Part shown: positions 14,571-20,256 of the stretch, one piece after another | How positions within the stretch are numbered: the first letter of the stretch is position 1 | How the letters are laid out: the number at the start of each line of letters is the position of its first letter | Source of the DNA: Bifidobacterium breve | GTDB lineage: Bacteria; Actinomycetota; Actinomycetes; S36-B12 | Direction of reading: 5' to 3' | Assembly: GCA_945885645.1 (NCBI GenBank) | Contig: CAMCYV010000012.1 | Location: forward strand, 1 to 21,092 | DNA: 21,092 bases | Notes under the pieces: model-generated | The model's input: the letters and a program-made list of their open reading frames with translations, nothing else | Told to the model about the DNA's origin: nothing | Databases searched by the model: none | Translations under genes and position numbers: made by a program

Positions 14571-16073
14571 GTGGGAAACGTATCCAAAATCTTGCAGGAG
14601 CGGACCGAATTGCCGGTGGAGGCGATCGCGGTTCTATCTTCCCTTGCGTCCAACTGGTCGTTATTGGCCGATTTCGCACTGAGCGACCTGGTCTTGTGGG
14701 TCCCGACGTGGAATGAGGGTGGAATGGTTGCTGTTGCCCAAATCCGCCCAGCCACCGCTCCCACCACCTTGGCAGAAGATGTTGTCGGGTCCTTTGCGCC
14801 TCGAGGGAGATTTCATTTTCTCGACCAAGCTGAAGTTTTGGGCAGAGCGACGATCACGCGAGATGCTGCCAGGCCCCTTTCGCCTATTGGAGTTGAGGCA
14901 ATTCCGGTTAAGTGGGGGGATCAGGTGATTGGTGTAATCGCCCGCCATTGCAGTGAAGCCCCACGGGTTGCCGGTCAGTTGGAACAGGTTTACCTTGAAA
15001 GCGCCGATGCAATTCTCGCGATGATTGCCGGGGGTCAGTCTTGGTTGCCTGAATCACTTGATGGTTTTGATAGCTGGGAAATGCCTCGGGCTGGTGATGG
15101 CGTCATGCGACTTGATGAATCCGGGAAGGTTGATTTTGCGAGTCCAAACGCTGTGAGTTCTTTTCGAAAAATGGGCCTTGCTATTGACTTAGTGGGTCAG
15201 CAGTTTTTCGACATTGTAAAACGAATGAGTATCGCTCCTGCGGGAATGTCCGCGTCACTGGTTAAGATGGCCCGCGGTGACGCAACCGCGATAGCAGATC
15301 TCGACGGTGATGGTGCCACCTTGATGCTCGCTTCACACTTCTTGTGCCCTGGGCCCAAAATTTTGGGCCATGACACAGGAGCACATTGCACTGTAGTCGT
15401 GATCAAAGATGTCACTGACGTGCGTGAGCATCAAAAGGAATTGTTGTCAAAAGACGCCATCATCAAAGAAATCAATCATCGAGTAAAAAACAATTTGCAA
15501 ATGGTGACATCGGTATTGCGACTCCAAAGTAGGCGAGCGAGCGATCCTGGCGTAACGGAGGCATTGCGTGATGCCCAAGCACGCATCGGGGTTATTGCGA
15601 CAATTCACGACGCACTCTCACTAGAGGGTGCTACCAGTATTGATTTTGACGCGCTCATCGAGTCATTATTCGGGTTGATTCATGATGAAAGTGTGGAACT
15701 CGAAACTGAAATGCAGGGGAGCATCGGTACCGTGAATTCTCGGATTGCAACACCGGTCGCGATGGCCGTTTCCGAGCTCATTCACAACAGTGTTAAACAT
15801 GCACATGCCACGAAAATAACCGTTCACGCCAAGCGGGATGTTGGACAACTCACGGTCTGCGTCAGTGACAACGGGATAGGCGCCACGGACTCATCGATGA
15901 GCTTGAGTGAGTTCCCAACATCTGGCCTAGGCCTTACGATTGTGTCGGATTTAATTGTCAGTGAACTTAATGGTCGCGTGGAGATAAAGCCTACAGAATT
16001 AATTGACGGTGTAGGGACTGGCACGATGGTCGAAATAACGGTCCCGTTGTCCAGACGTGATGCAGGGGCTTAA
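14571..16073 (+). CDS. pdtaS: PdtaS-type cytosolic sensor histidine kinase
   Basis: A 500-residue soluble kinase with an N-terminal GAF-like domain (about 1-150), a PAS-like domain (about 175-285), a HisKA_2 dimerisation domain with EINHRVKNNLQ (phospho-acceptor His303 counted from GTG 14571) and an HATPase domain with N box SELIHNSVKHAH, G1 DNGIG and G2 GLGLTIVSDLI. In mycobacteria PdtaS phosphorylates PdtaR, an ANTAR-domain antiterminator; no pdtaR is in the window. The GTG at 14571 is preferred over 14565 because of the -10 spacing. Compared from memory with the M. tuberculosis protein, the GAF positions equivalent to Cys53 and Cys57 are Ala and Ile, and that equivalent to His67 is Ala. 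Its stop codon overlaps that of whiB1 within the bases TTAA. Confidence 0.93.
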   Translation: MGNVSKILQERTELPVEAIAVLSSLASNWSLLADFALSDLVLWVPTWNEGGMVAVAQIRPATAPTTLAEDVVGSFAPRGRFHFLDQAEVLGRATITRDAARPLSPIGVEAIPVKWGDQVIGVIARHCSEAPRVAGQLEQVYLESADAILAMIAGGQSWLPESLDGFDSWEMPRAGDGVMRLDESGKVDFASPNAVSSFRKMGLAIDLVGQQFFDIVKRMSIAPAGMSASLVKMARGDATAIADLDGDGATLMLASHFLCPGPKILGHDTGAHCTVVVIKDVTDVREHQKELLSKDAIIKEINHRVKNNLQMVTSVLRLQSRRASDPGVTEALRDAQARIGVIATIHDALSLEGATSIDFDALIESLFGLIHDESVELETEMQGSIGTVNSRIATPVAMAVSELIHNSVKHAHATKITVHAKRDVGQLTVCVSDNGIGATDSSMSLSEFPTSGLGLTIVSDLIVSELNGRVEIKPTELIDGVGTGTMVEITVPLSRRDAGA

Positions 16074-16324
16074 GCCGATGTCCGAGCGCGCAGGCGGGCG
16101 TTACGGCGCTTGAGCGCTCGACGCTCATCTTCGCTGAGCCCACCCCACACACCTGAATCCTGACCAGTCTCAAGGGCCCAACGAAGGCAGTCGTCGACGA
16201 CAGGACAACGCCGACAAACGGCCTTGGCCTCTTCGATTTGGACCAGTGCAGGTCCGGTATTGCCGATTGGGAAGAACAACTCAGGGTCTTCGTCACGGCA
16301 GGCTGCCTCGTGGCGCCAGTCCAT
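16070..16324 (-). CDS. whiB1: WhiB1/WblE iron-sulfur regulator
   Basis: An 84-residue Wbl protein that holds a 4Fe-4S cluster and, in mycobacteria, binds the vegetative sigma factor and responds to nitric oxide. The four ligand cysteines are Cys9, Cys37, Cys40 and Cys46, followed by the GVWGG turn at about 58-62 and the basic C-terminal tail RRALKRRNARLRARTSA. It is nearly identical in pattern to M. tuberculosis WhiB1, including MDWRH at the start and CRDEDPELFFP. A GGAG lies about 9 bases before the ATG, so it is translated with a leader, unlike many neighbours. The upstream 270 bases are rich in hairpins. Its stop overlaps the convergent pdtaS stop. Confidence 0.97.
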   Translation of the reverse strand: MDWRHEAACRDEDPELFFPIGNTGPALVQIEEAKAVCRRCPVVDDCLRWALETGQDSGVWGGLSEDERRALKRRNARLRARTSA

Positions 16325-16349
16325 GCGGGATCACTCCATCTGTGCTGAT

Positions 16350-16368
16350 GTGCTGGGTTTGCCAGCAC
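16350..16368 (-). repeat. Perfect hairpin next to the whiB1 ribosome binding site, loop CAAAC
   Basis: On the minus strand GTGCTGG and CCAGCAC pair perfectly around the loop CAAAC. It ends 25 bases before the whiB1 ATG. Its 5' arm can alternatively pair with 16385-16392, which would break this hairpin. Confidence 0.65.
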
Positions 16369-16369
16369 T

Positions 16370-16385
16370 TGTGAATGCTTTCACG
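16370..16385. promoter_or_regulatory. CRP-like palindrome upstream of whiB1
   Basis: The plus strand reads TGTGA, six bases, TCACG, which matches the CRP/Cmr-family consensus TGTGA-N6-TCACA at 9 of 10 positions. M. tuberculosis whiB1 is known to be controlled by the cAMP receptor protein. Here the site lies 46-61 bases before the start codon, possibly downstream of the transcription start, which would mean repression or an RNA-level role instead. Confidence 0.45.
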
Positions 16386-16404
16386 CGCTGGCTTCCACTT
16401 GGGG

Positions 16405-16421
16405 GTGAAGGTTTGCTTCAC
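16405..16421 (-). repeat. Second perfect hairpin in the whiB1 leader, same loop CAAAC
   Basis: On the minus strand GTGAAG and CTTCAC pair perfectly around CAAAC, the same loop as in the hairpin at 16350-16368. The stems are different in sequence, so the shared loop is not explained by simple duplication. Confidence 0.6.
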
Positions 16422-16571
16422 TGGCCCACGGGGGAAGGCGGCCAGCCCGTCAAAACAAGGGCAGGTATAGGTTCGCAGACCTTGGCGTCGGGTACAAGTC
16501 AAAACGAGAGAAACTTTGTTGTAATTCCACATTTCTCGTGTTGAATCAGTCACATTTGGGTTAATTGTTCT

Positions 16572-16587
16572 AATTGTCCGTTATTCA
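16572..16587 (-). repeat. 16-base exact repeat, copy 2 (whiB1 upstream region)
   Basis: Reads TGAATAACGGACAATT on the minus strand, identical to 450-465. It lies 7 bases downstream of the lipid kinase stop codon. The neighbouring plus-strand bases contain a second partial copy, AATTGT, 9 bases away. Confidence 0.5.
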
Positions 16588-16594
16588 GGATGAT

Positions 16595-17551
16595 TCACAA
16601 AGGGTCAATCACTTTAAGTGCTTCGGGGTGATGAGTGAATTTCACCTGAGCGACATTTCCTAGGGCTTCACCATCAATTTGGATGGGAACCTCGGGATTA
16701 GCGTGTATCGAAAAAGCAAATTGGTCATGCCAGCTGGTATAGGCGCTAGCTGCTGTCCTTCCCCGGGTTCTCAAGATAATTCGATGGGCAGCGCGAGCCG
16801 TTGAGATCGGGTCAAGTTTTCGCACGATAAAGACATCAAGCCCGGTATCAAAGCTGGCCGCAGGATTTGGATCCAAGGCCCAGGAGCCGAAGAACGTCCA
16901 GGGAGAAGAATTCTGAACTAATGCAACGTAGACGTGATCAATACTGGGAATTCCCGGCCGCGAAATCGTGATCGAAGCCATGTGATTGCTGCGACGGAAA
17001 TACTCTCGCATAGTAGTTCCCAAGTAGCGAAGTGGCGAAGCGCTAACACCCTTTTTCCGATCCTGGTCCATTGCCGCGATAATCGTCGCATCTAGTCCGA
17101 TACCGGAATTGGCTGCGAAGTATCTGCGGAATTCCTCACCATTAGCTCGTTGTGCGTCAGCAAGACCTAAACTGATTGACCGAAACCGCTCTGCTCGGCA
17201 ACTTTCCATGATGGCACCGGTGGCCTCAACTGGATCGATGGGAAGGCCTAATGCCCGAGCAAAAACATTGCCGCTACCGCCCGGTATCGGTGCAATTGCG
17301 GGCTTAGTCTTTCCCAAATTCGAGACCATGATTCCGTTGATCACTTCGTTCACCACGCCATCTCCGCCAAGAGTGATCACGAGGGGGATACCTGCCTCAA
17401 CGGCGTACTCGCCAATTGATTGTGCATGACCTTTGTGGGTCGTCATGGTTACTTCAAGGTCTAGTTCATGTGAAAGCGCCCGCACAATTACGTCGATTAC
17501 TCGGGTCGATGTGCTTGTTGCATTCGGATTAGCTACCAGTAGAGCGCGCAC
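16595..17551 (-). CDS. Diacylglycerol kinase family lipid kinase
   Basis: A 318-residue protein of the DAGK/YegS/sphingosine-kinase fold, which phosphorylates lipid hydroxyl groups at the membrane with ATP. The nucleotide-binding motif LGGDGVVNEVINGI begins at about residue 61, followed by PIPGGSGNVFARALGLP and the later NSGIGLDATI and the C-terminal IQIDGEALG. No membrane segment is evident, as is normal for this family. The lipid substrate is unknown. The start codon is GTG with a TAGAGT hexamer exactly 6 bases upstream, which fits a leaderless transcript. It is divergent from the small membrane protein at 17619 and upstream of whiB1, an arrangement also recalled in mycobacteria. Confidence 0.9.
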   Translation of the reverse strand: MRALLVANPNATSTSTRVIDVIVRALSHELDLEVTMTTHKGHAQSIGEYAVEAGIPLVITLGGDGVVNEVINGIMVSNLGKTKPAIAPIPGGSGNVFARALGLPIDPVEATGAIMESCRAERFRSISLGLADAQRANGEEFRRYFAANSGIGLDATIIAAMDQDRKKGVSASPLRYLGTTMREYFRRSNHMASITISRPGIPSIDHVYVALVQNSSPWTFFGSWALDPNPAASFDTGLDVFIVRKLDPISTARAAHRIILRTRGRTAASAYTSWHDQFAFSIHANPEVPIQIDGEALGNVAQVKFTHHPEALKVIDPL

Positions 17552-17557
17552 CCGCTC

Positions 17558-17563
17558 ACTCTA
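17558..17563 (-). promoter_or_regulatory. Candidate -10 element of the leaderless lipid kinase gene
   Basis: TAGAGT on the minus strand, 6 bases before the GTG at 17551. No Shine-Dalgarno sequence is present, which supports leaderless initiation at GTG. Confidence 0.5.
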
Positions 17564-17606
17564 CGCCGACTCTTTATGCCGACTCTTCTTAGAGGGGCCG
17601 CAGCAC

Positions 17607-17612
17607 TAGGCT
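17607..17612 (+). promoter_or_regulatory. Candidate -10 element of the membrane protein gene
   Basis: TAGGCT ends 6 bases before the GTG at 17619. A GAGG directly before that GTG is too close to act as a normal ribosome binding site for it. Confidence 0.5.
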
Positions 17613-17618
17613 GATGAG

Positions 17619-18053
17619 GTGAATGGTGAGACATTGGTCATCAGACGTTTGAGAATTCTGGCAAGCATCAGTGGCATCCAGGGAGTTTTCTATGTGGTTT
17701 ATGCGGTTCTCATAGTCGTAGGGGTGGCGCGATTCGGTGTTAGTGGACCACGTGAAGTTGCTAATGCCTCAGGGGTGACATTAGAAGTGGTCATCTTCCT
17801 CTTTTTTGGGCTAGGAATGCTTCTCGTGGCTGGAGGGTGGTTTGCAGCCAAGCGTTGGGCGCGGGCACCATTTTTATTGGCACAGCTCCTGGCGCTCGTT
17901 GTCAGTATCCCTTTAATCGGGGCCACCGACGCATTTCAAAAATGGGTTGCCATTTTAGTAACCCTGGCCGCAATCGTCGGAATTTATCTAGCCTTCACAC
18001 CTGCTGTTACGCGTTATTTACTTCGTGGCGAAGCTGCTCCAGAATTGCCGTGA
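17619..18053 (+). CDS. Four-helix integral membrane protein (Rv3217c-like)
   Basis: A 144-residue hydrophobic protein with four likely membrane helices at about 12-35, 48-68, 76-98 and 105-127, and no catalytic motif. The size and the place near a lipid kinase and whiB1 match the integral membrane protein Rv3217c of M. tuberculosis as I remember it; function is unknown there too. The GTG start is chosen because TAGGCT lies 6 bases upstream; the kinase gene runs divergently 67 bases away. Its 3' end overlaps the convergent sigma factor gene by 47 bases, so the last 15 codons are also the end of that gene. Confidence 0.78.
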   Translation: MNGETLVIRRLRILASISGIQGVFYVVYAVLIVVGVARFGVSGPREVANASGVTLEVVIFLFFGLGMLLVAGGWFAAKRWARAPFLLAQLLALVVSIPLIGATDAFQKWVAILVTLAAIVGIYLAFTPAVTRYLLRGEAAPELP

Positions 18054-18729
18054 GACGTCGTGAAACCGCCATCTGATTCATGTTGAGTTCATCGGCAATC
18101 TCACTCTGTTTCTTCTGTTCGATAAACCGCATTCCAAGAATCTTTCGATCCAGTGGAGTGAGCAAATCAATTGCGGGACGCACTGACTCCCATTCGTCAA
18201 TGAAGTCAAATTCGTTCCGTGAATCGGCAACGTCAATGTGGAGGTCTGGATCACTGAGTGAGCTGAAGTGTGTGCTGTAGTTGGCCTGTAAAGCATTGAG
18301 AATTTCACTTCGATTCAGGTTTACGCAGTTTTCAAGTTGAGTGAAACTAGGCTGACAATTATTCTGTGCAACGAAGGTATCCTGCGCCGCTCGTATTTGA
18401 CTCAGATGCGACTTCACGGATCTCGAGATTTGAATGGTGCTGTCATCACGATAAAAATGGGAGAGCTCACCTTTGATCTGTTCCCCCGCGAAGGTTCCAA
18501 AGGACACATTTCGACCGATATCGAACTTTTCTACGGCAGCCAGCACCCCAATCGTTCCAATTTGCACGAGGTCTTCATAGAGTTGAGGGTCTCGTAATCG
18601 AATGAAGTGTCGAATCAAACCTTGATGCCCTTCAACAATCTCGCTCTTGATTTCATCGGCCCGTGATGCGCTGACATCCGGTGAGCGCAATTCCACGATC
18701 AAAGAATTCACCGCTGCAGCGCTGAGCAT
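18007..18729 (-). CDS. SigB/SigF/SigG-family alternative sigma factor
   Basis: A 240-residue group 3 sigma-70 factor of the stress/sporulation type. Region 2 is at about 35-100, with YEDLVQIGTIGVLAAVEKFD (core-binding helix) and NVSFGTFAGEQIKGEL (-10 recognition); region 3 follows (PSFTQLENCVNLNRSEIL), and region 4 has LTPLDRKILGMRF then the helix-turn-helix KKQSEIADELNMNQMAVSRRL at about 205-225. It directly follows an RsbW-like anti-sigma gene by 2 bases, as in sigB/sigF operons, so it is probably held inactive until released. Streptomyces has a sigma/anti-sigma pair of this type in a comparable place. The gene overlaps the convergent membrane protein gene by 47 bases. Confidence 0.93.
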   Translation of the reverse strand: MLSAAAVNSLIVELRSPDVSASRADEIKSEIVEGHQGLIRHFIRLRDPQLYEDLVQIGTIGVLAAVEKFDIGRNVSFGTFAGEQIKGELSHFYRDDSTIQISRSVKSHLSQIRAAQDTFVAQNNCQPSFTQLENCVNLNRSEILNALQANYSTHFSSLSDPDLHIDVADSRNEFDFIDEWESVRPAIDLLTPLDRKILGMRFIEQKKQSEIADELNMNQMAVSRRLTAILEQLRHEVNNA

Positions 18730-18731
18730 GT

Positions 18732-19106
18732 TTACCGGGTACTTGTTACGGTAAGATTGACGTGGACCTCGGCATTGTCAAGGAATATGTCGAGCTCGCT
18801 GGTAATCGCAGAGATGATCACCCAGGCATACTCCAAAGTCTCGGGTAAATCAGGAAGCACTGGAAGCAGGCATCGAGTGCGTGATCGAAGGTGCAAGGAA
18901 CCCGGTTGCGCTTCCCATTCGAAGTACAACGAATCTTCGGGCTGTGCAAATTTCATGAGGATATTGGCTGCCTCATCGCTGGCGAGTTGGCCTTCATCGA
19001 GAGCTTCAAGGGTTAAATCGGCTTTCGCTCCCACAACCATGGCGATCTGCCGGATGACTCTGAGGTACTCAGCCTGGTTAGGGACGCAGAGTGATACCCC
19101 GGTCAT
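18732..19106 (-). CDS. RsbW-like anti-sigma regulatory factor
   Basis: A 124-residue HATPase_c_2 protein expected to bind and inhibit the sigma factor encoded 2 bases downstream. The N-terminal half follows the RsbW pattern (VPNQAEYLRVIRQIAMVVGA, then the N-box-like SDEAANILMKFA with Glu and Asn). The glycine-rich G1/G2 boxes of SpoIIAB/RsbW are not visible; instead the C-terminal half has ETLEYAWVIISAITSELD, a pattern I recall in the actinobacterial PrsH/UshX group. ATP binding may therefore be weak or different. The start overlaps the stop of the acetyltransferase as ATGA. No anti-anti-sigma (STAS) gene is in the window. Confidence 0.82.
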   Translation of the reverse strand: MTGVSLCVPNQAEYLRVIRQIAMVVGAKADLTLEALDEGQLASDEAANILMKFAQPEDSLYFEWEAQPGSLHLRSRTRCLLPVLPDLPETLEYAWVIISAITSELDIFLDNAEVHVNLTVTSTR

Positions 19107-19597
19107 GTTTGCGGATTCTTTGCGGCTAATTCAGTTAAAGAATCACCGGTGATCCGATAAGGAATCCATTCTGTGAGCGCCTGCGCATCTAAATGGTCAT
19201 AAACTTTTCGAGCGCTCTCGTTCCAGTCCAAAACCCACCATTCAAATCGTGGGTAACCGTTATCAACGCATATCTGTGCAAGGTGTGAAAGCAACGCTTG
19301 CCCTATCCCACTACCGCGAAATTCTGGTCGAACATATAGGTCTTCAAGATAGATGCCATGTTTGCCCAGCCACGTAGAAAAATTCTTGAAGTAAAGGGCA
19401 AATCCAGCCGCCTGACCGTCAACCTCCGCCAGTACCGCAAAAACTGCGGGATTTTCGCAGAAAAGCGCTGCTTCGAAATCATCGACCGCAGCTACAGCTT
19501 CATGGGCGGCTCGCTCAAATTCAGCAAGCTCCGCGACCATCGCAAGAATTGTCGGGATGTCCTGTGAAGTAGCGGGCCGGATAACAAAATTTGTCAT
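19103..19597 (-). CDS. GNAT-family N-acetyltransferase, SSAT-like
   Basis: A 164-residue acetyl-CoA-dependent transferase. It begins FVIRPATSQDIPTILAMVAE, has the acetyl-CoA loop YVRPEFRGSGIGQALL at about 97-112 and FEWWVLDWNESARKVYDHL near 125-143, which is the spermidine/spermine or thialysine acetyltransferase type. The actual acceptor is unknown. The frame is open to a GTG at 19624, but the ATG at 19597 is preferred because AAAGG lies 4 bases upstream and the family usually starts at this point. It is the first gene of the operon with anti-sigma and sigma genes, overlapping the former by 4 bases. Confidence 0.87.
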   Translation of the reverse strand: MTNFVIRPATSQDIPTILAMVAELAEFERAAHEAVAAVDDFEAALFCENPAVFAVLAEVDGQAAGFALYFKNFSTWLGKHGIYLEDLYVRPEFRGSGIGQALLSHLAQICVDNGYPRFEWWVLDWNESARKVYDHLDAQALTEWIPYRITGDSLTELAAKNPQT

Positions 19598-19655
19598 ATC
19601 GCCTTTCATGGCATTAGCGCGCACATACTTTGGCCAATTACATCAGGTCCGACAT

Positions 19656-19702
19656 AAGAACGGTCGTGAATCCCGTTAATTAGGGGTTTCACGACCGTTC
19701 TT
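19656..19702 (-). terminator. Long hairpin downstream of sodN, probable terminator
   Basis: Arms 19656-19670 and 19688-19702 are perfect complements over 15 bases, and the inner bases can extend the stem with a one-base bulge, leaving a loop of about 8. It lies 26 bases after the sodN stop and before the acetyltransferase. There is no long T run on either strand, so termination would be of the type without a U tail. Confidence 0.7.
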
Positions 19703-19728
19703 TGCGAAAAAGTATTCCACTGACCAAC

Positions 19729-20151
19729 TTATGCCTTCTTGGTCTCCCAGAAGATAACCGCAATTTCATCAATCTTGCCGAGTAGTTGATCTGCGACAGC
19801 AACGTCTACGGTGCCTTTGGTGCCACCGGCGCCAGCAAGCTTGGTTGCTTGGTTGAACAGGTCATTGAGGTTGGGGTACTTCTCGAAGTGTGGGGCCTTG
19901 AAGTAGTCGGTCCACAGAACCCAGAGGTGTTCCTTCACCAGCTGGGAGCGTTCTTCTTTAACTGCAATTGCACGGGCTTTAAATTCAGCGTCAGCTGATG
20001 CGTGGAATTTTTCCATGCTGGCTTTGACCGATTCCGCTTCGAGTCGGGCCTGTGCGGGGTCATAAACACCGCAGGGGAGATCGCAGTGAGCGTATGCGGA
20101 TATTTGTGGAACGAATTTTTCGACTAGCAGGGCTCCGAAATGCTTACGCAC
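19729..20151 (-). CDS. sodN: Nickel superoxide dismutase precursor
   Basis: SodN converts superoxide to oxygen and hydrogen peroxide in the cytoplasm. The nickel hook HCDLPCGVYDPAQ is present: after removal of the propeptide, His1, Cys2 and Cys6 bind nickel. The precursor is 140 residues with a 20-21 residue propeptide (VRKHFGALLVEKFVPQISAYA) ahead of the hook, longer than the roughly 14 residues I recall in Streptomyces. The C-terminus IFWETKKA is typical. The GTG start is supported by AGGAG 6 bases upstream. The maturation protease gene sodX lies divergently 105 bases away. A strong hairpin follows the gene. Confidence 0.97.
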   Translation of the reverse strand: MRKHFGALLVEKFVPQISAYAHCDLPCGVYDPAQARLEAESVKASMEKFHASADAEFKARAIAVKEERSQLVKEHLWVLWTDYFKAPHFEKYPNLNDLFNQATKLAGAGGTKGTVDVAVADQLLGKIDEIAVIFWETKKA

Positions 20152-20157
20152 GTTTTG

Positions 20158-20162
20158 CTCCT
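20158..20162 (-). promoter_or_regulatory. Ribosome binding site fixing the sodN GTG start
   Basis: AGGAG on the minus strand lies 6 bases before the GTG at 20151, so sodN has a leader, in contrast to the neighbouring sodX. Confidence 0.65.
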
Positions 20163-20204
20163 ATCGTGTGTGTGGCGTGGGGTCTGGTGTGACTGTACGT
20201 TCCA

Positions 20205-20232
20205 ACTCTAGCCTCGATGATTTTTTGCGCAA
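20205..20232 (-). promoter_or_regulatory. Candidate sodN promoter
   Basis: On the minus strand TTGCGC (20227-20232) and TAGAGT (20205-20210) are separated by 16 bases. This would give a leader of about 50 bases. The -35 match is weak. No clear Nur operator is recognised. Confidence 0.35.
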
Positions 20233-20244
20233 TATGCAGCAGGC

Positions 20245-20250
20245 TAATCT
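20245..20250 (+). promoter_or_regulatory. Candidate -10 element of leaderless sodX
   Basis: TAATCT ends exactly 6 bases before the sodX ATG. There is no ribosome binding site. Confidence 0.55.
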
Positions 20251-20256
20251 TGCCCC

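Larger units (their letters stand above)
16325..16594 (-). promoter_or_regulatory. whiB1 upstream region with structured candidate leader
   Basis: This 270-base region between the lipid kinase stop and whiB1 has no convincing gene. Between 16325 and about 16430 the minus strand contains no TA dinucleotide, so no ordinary -10 can lie there; the nearest candidate is CTATACCT around 16463-16470, giving a leader of about 135 bases. Downstream of it are four inverted repeats: arms 16421-16426/16440-16445, 16405-16410/16416-16421, 16371-16375/16380-16384 and 16350-16356/16362-16368. Arms 16385-16392/16361-16368 form an alternative stem. The 16-base repeat copy 2 is at its far end. Confidence 0.5.

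Noticed and set aside
16293..16553. An 86-codon minus-strand frame upstream of whiB1, overlapping its start in another frame, as a possible regulatory upstream ORF.
   Set aside because: It has no ribosome binding site or -10 hexamer at the usual distance, its product resembles no known protein, and its bases are better explained by the hairpins.
18732..19106. The RsbW-like protein as a uniquely degenerate, inactive anti-sigma factor because the glycine boxes are missing.
   Set aside because: The replacing pattern (AWVIISAI) is one I recall in the actinobacterial PrsH/UshX group, so the loss is probably a feature of the subfamily.
19656..19702. The long hairpin after sodN as a mobile-element inverted repeat or attachment site.
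   Set aside because: It lies between two intact genes, has no flanking duplication or transposase, and fits a terminator.
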